6,661 bases of DNA from Alphaproteobacteria bacterium (GTDB taxonomy: Bacteria > Pseudomonadota > Alphaproteobacteria > UBA9219): positions 1 to 6,661 of the forward strand of contig JAGWKW010000067.1 of NCBI GenBank assembly GCA_028865155.1, read 5' to 3'. The translations under genes were made by a program, and so were the position numbers. The notes beneath the pieces are model-generated. The model made no database searches. It was given only the letters and a program-made list of their open reading frames with translations, and was not told the DNA's origin. The first letter of the stretch is position 1. Each line of letters begins with the position of its first letter. Positions 6,272-6,661 of this stretch are shown here, in pieces.

Positions 6272-6661
6272 ATGCGCGCCGCCCTTTCCCTGCGCCGCAT
6301 CTGGGCCGTTATGATCAAGGAATTCCGGCAGTTGCGGCGCGACCGCGCAACCTTTGCCATGATGATTGCCGTTCCGGTCGTACAGCTTCTGCTGTTCGGC
6401 TATGCGATCAACACCGACCCCAAACATTTGCCGACCGTCATTCTGGCGCAGGATCACAGCCCGTTCGCGCGCGACATCATATCCGGCCTCAAGAATTCTG
6501 GTTATTTCGATATCAGACGCGAGATCATGTCGCCCGCTATCGGCGAACGCATGCTGAAAGAAGGCAGTGTGCAATTCGTCGTCACGATCCCCGACAATTT
6601 CGGGCGCGACATCGTGCGCGGCGAAAAACCCGCCATGCTGATCGAAGCGGACGCGACCGAT
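6272..6661 (+). CDS. ABC-2 type permease (YbhS/YhhJ-like), cut by window end
   Basis: The first 130 codons are visible and the frame is still open at the last base. Translation begins MRAALSLRRIWAVMIKEF, then QLRRDRATFAMMIAVPVV and QLLLFGYAINTDP. That is a short cytoplasmic N terminus with the KE-x-x-QLRRD motif characteristic of ABC-2 permeases, followed by the first membrane helix (about 29-47). It continues into the large periplasmic loop, with PTVILAQDHSP and later QFVVTIPDNFGRDI, both typical of YbhS/YhhJ/YadH relatives. Members run to about 370 residues, so about a third is seen. With the adaptor and ATPase this makes a tripartite exporter; the related E. coli systems have one or two such permeases, so a second may follow outside the window. 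Codon use matches the two genes before it. Confidence 0.88.
   Translation, partial: MRAALSLRRIWAVMIKEFRQLRRDRATFAMMIAVPVVQLLLFGYAINTDPKHLPTVILAQDHSPFARDIISGLKNSGYFDIRREIMSPAIGERMLKEGSVQFVVTIPDNFGRDIVRGEKPAMLIEADATD

Overview
The window reads as the downstream edge of a Gram-negative surface-polysaccharide (O-antigen or capsule) locus, followed by the start of an unrelated efflux-type ABC transporter operon. WbpL/WecA-type initiation, an acyltransferase-3 O-acylase and a lipoprotein membrane-fusion adaptor all point to a diderm, most likely a proteobacterium. I cannot place it more precisely. The glycan half is more A+T-rich than the transporter half (from about 4480), so the two probably have different histories.

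Layout. (1) 2-652 (+) is the 3' part of a non-hydrolysing UDP-HexNAc 2-epimerase, best matched to the FnlC/WbjD type that makes UDP-L-FucNAc. (2) 725-1756 (+) is a WbpL-type polyprenyl-phosphate HexNAc-1-phosphate transferase, which loads the first sugar on undecaprenyl phosphate. It contains an 11-G run in frame. (3) 1757-2165 holds no intact gene. It contains a weak hairpin and then a mosaic of two gene relics: about 56 bp copied from the interior of the adaptor gene found 3.3 kb downstream, fused to a frameshifted, diverged copy of the 3' end of the epimerase. (4) 2166-4241 (-) is a large acyltransferase-3 protein with a C-terminal SGNH domain, probably an O-antigen O-acetylase. (5) 4242-4515 is the divergent intergenic region, with a candidate promoter and possibly a further, very degraded epimerase relic. 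(6) 4540-5340, 5337-6269 and 6272 to the window end (+) encode a lipoprotein HlyD-family adaptor, an ABC ATPase and an ABC-2 permease in one tight operon of the YbhGFSR / YhiI-RbbA-YhhJ kind.

How it fits together: the epimerase supplies an N-acetylated 6-deoxyhexose nucleotide, the WbpL-like enzyme starts the lipid-linked repeat unit, and the acyltransferase probably decorates the glycan. The transporter operon is probably chromosomal flank with a separate export job. The most notable observations are the G11 tract, which would make an essential O-antigen initiation step switchable if it slips, and the mosaic relics, which record past replacement at this end of the locus. I saw no RNA genes, CRISPR arrays, insertion sequences or integrases.
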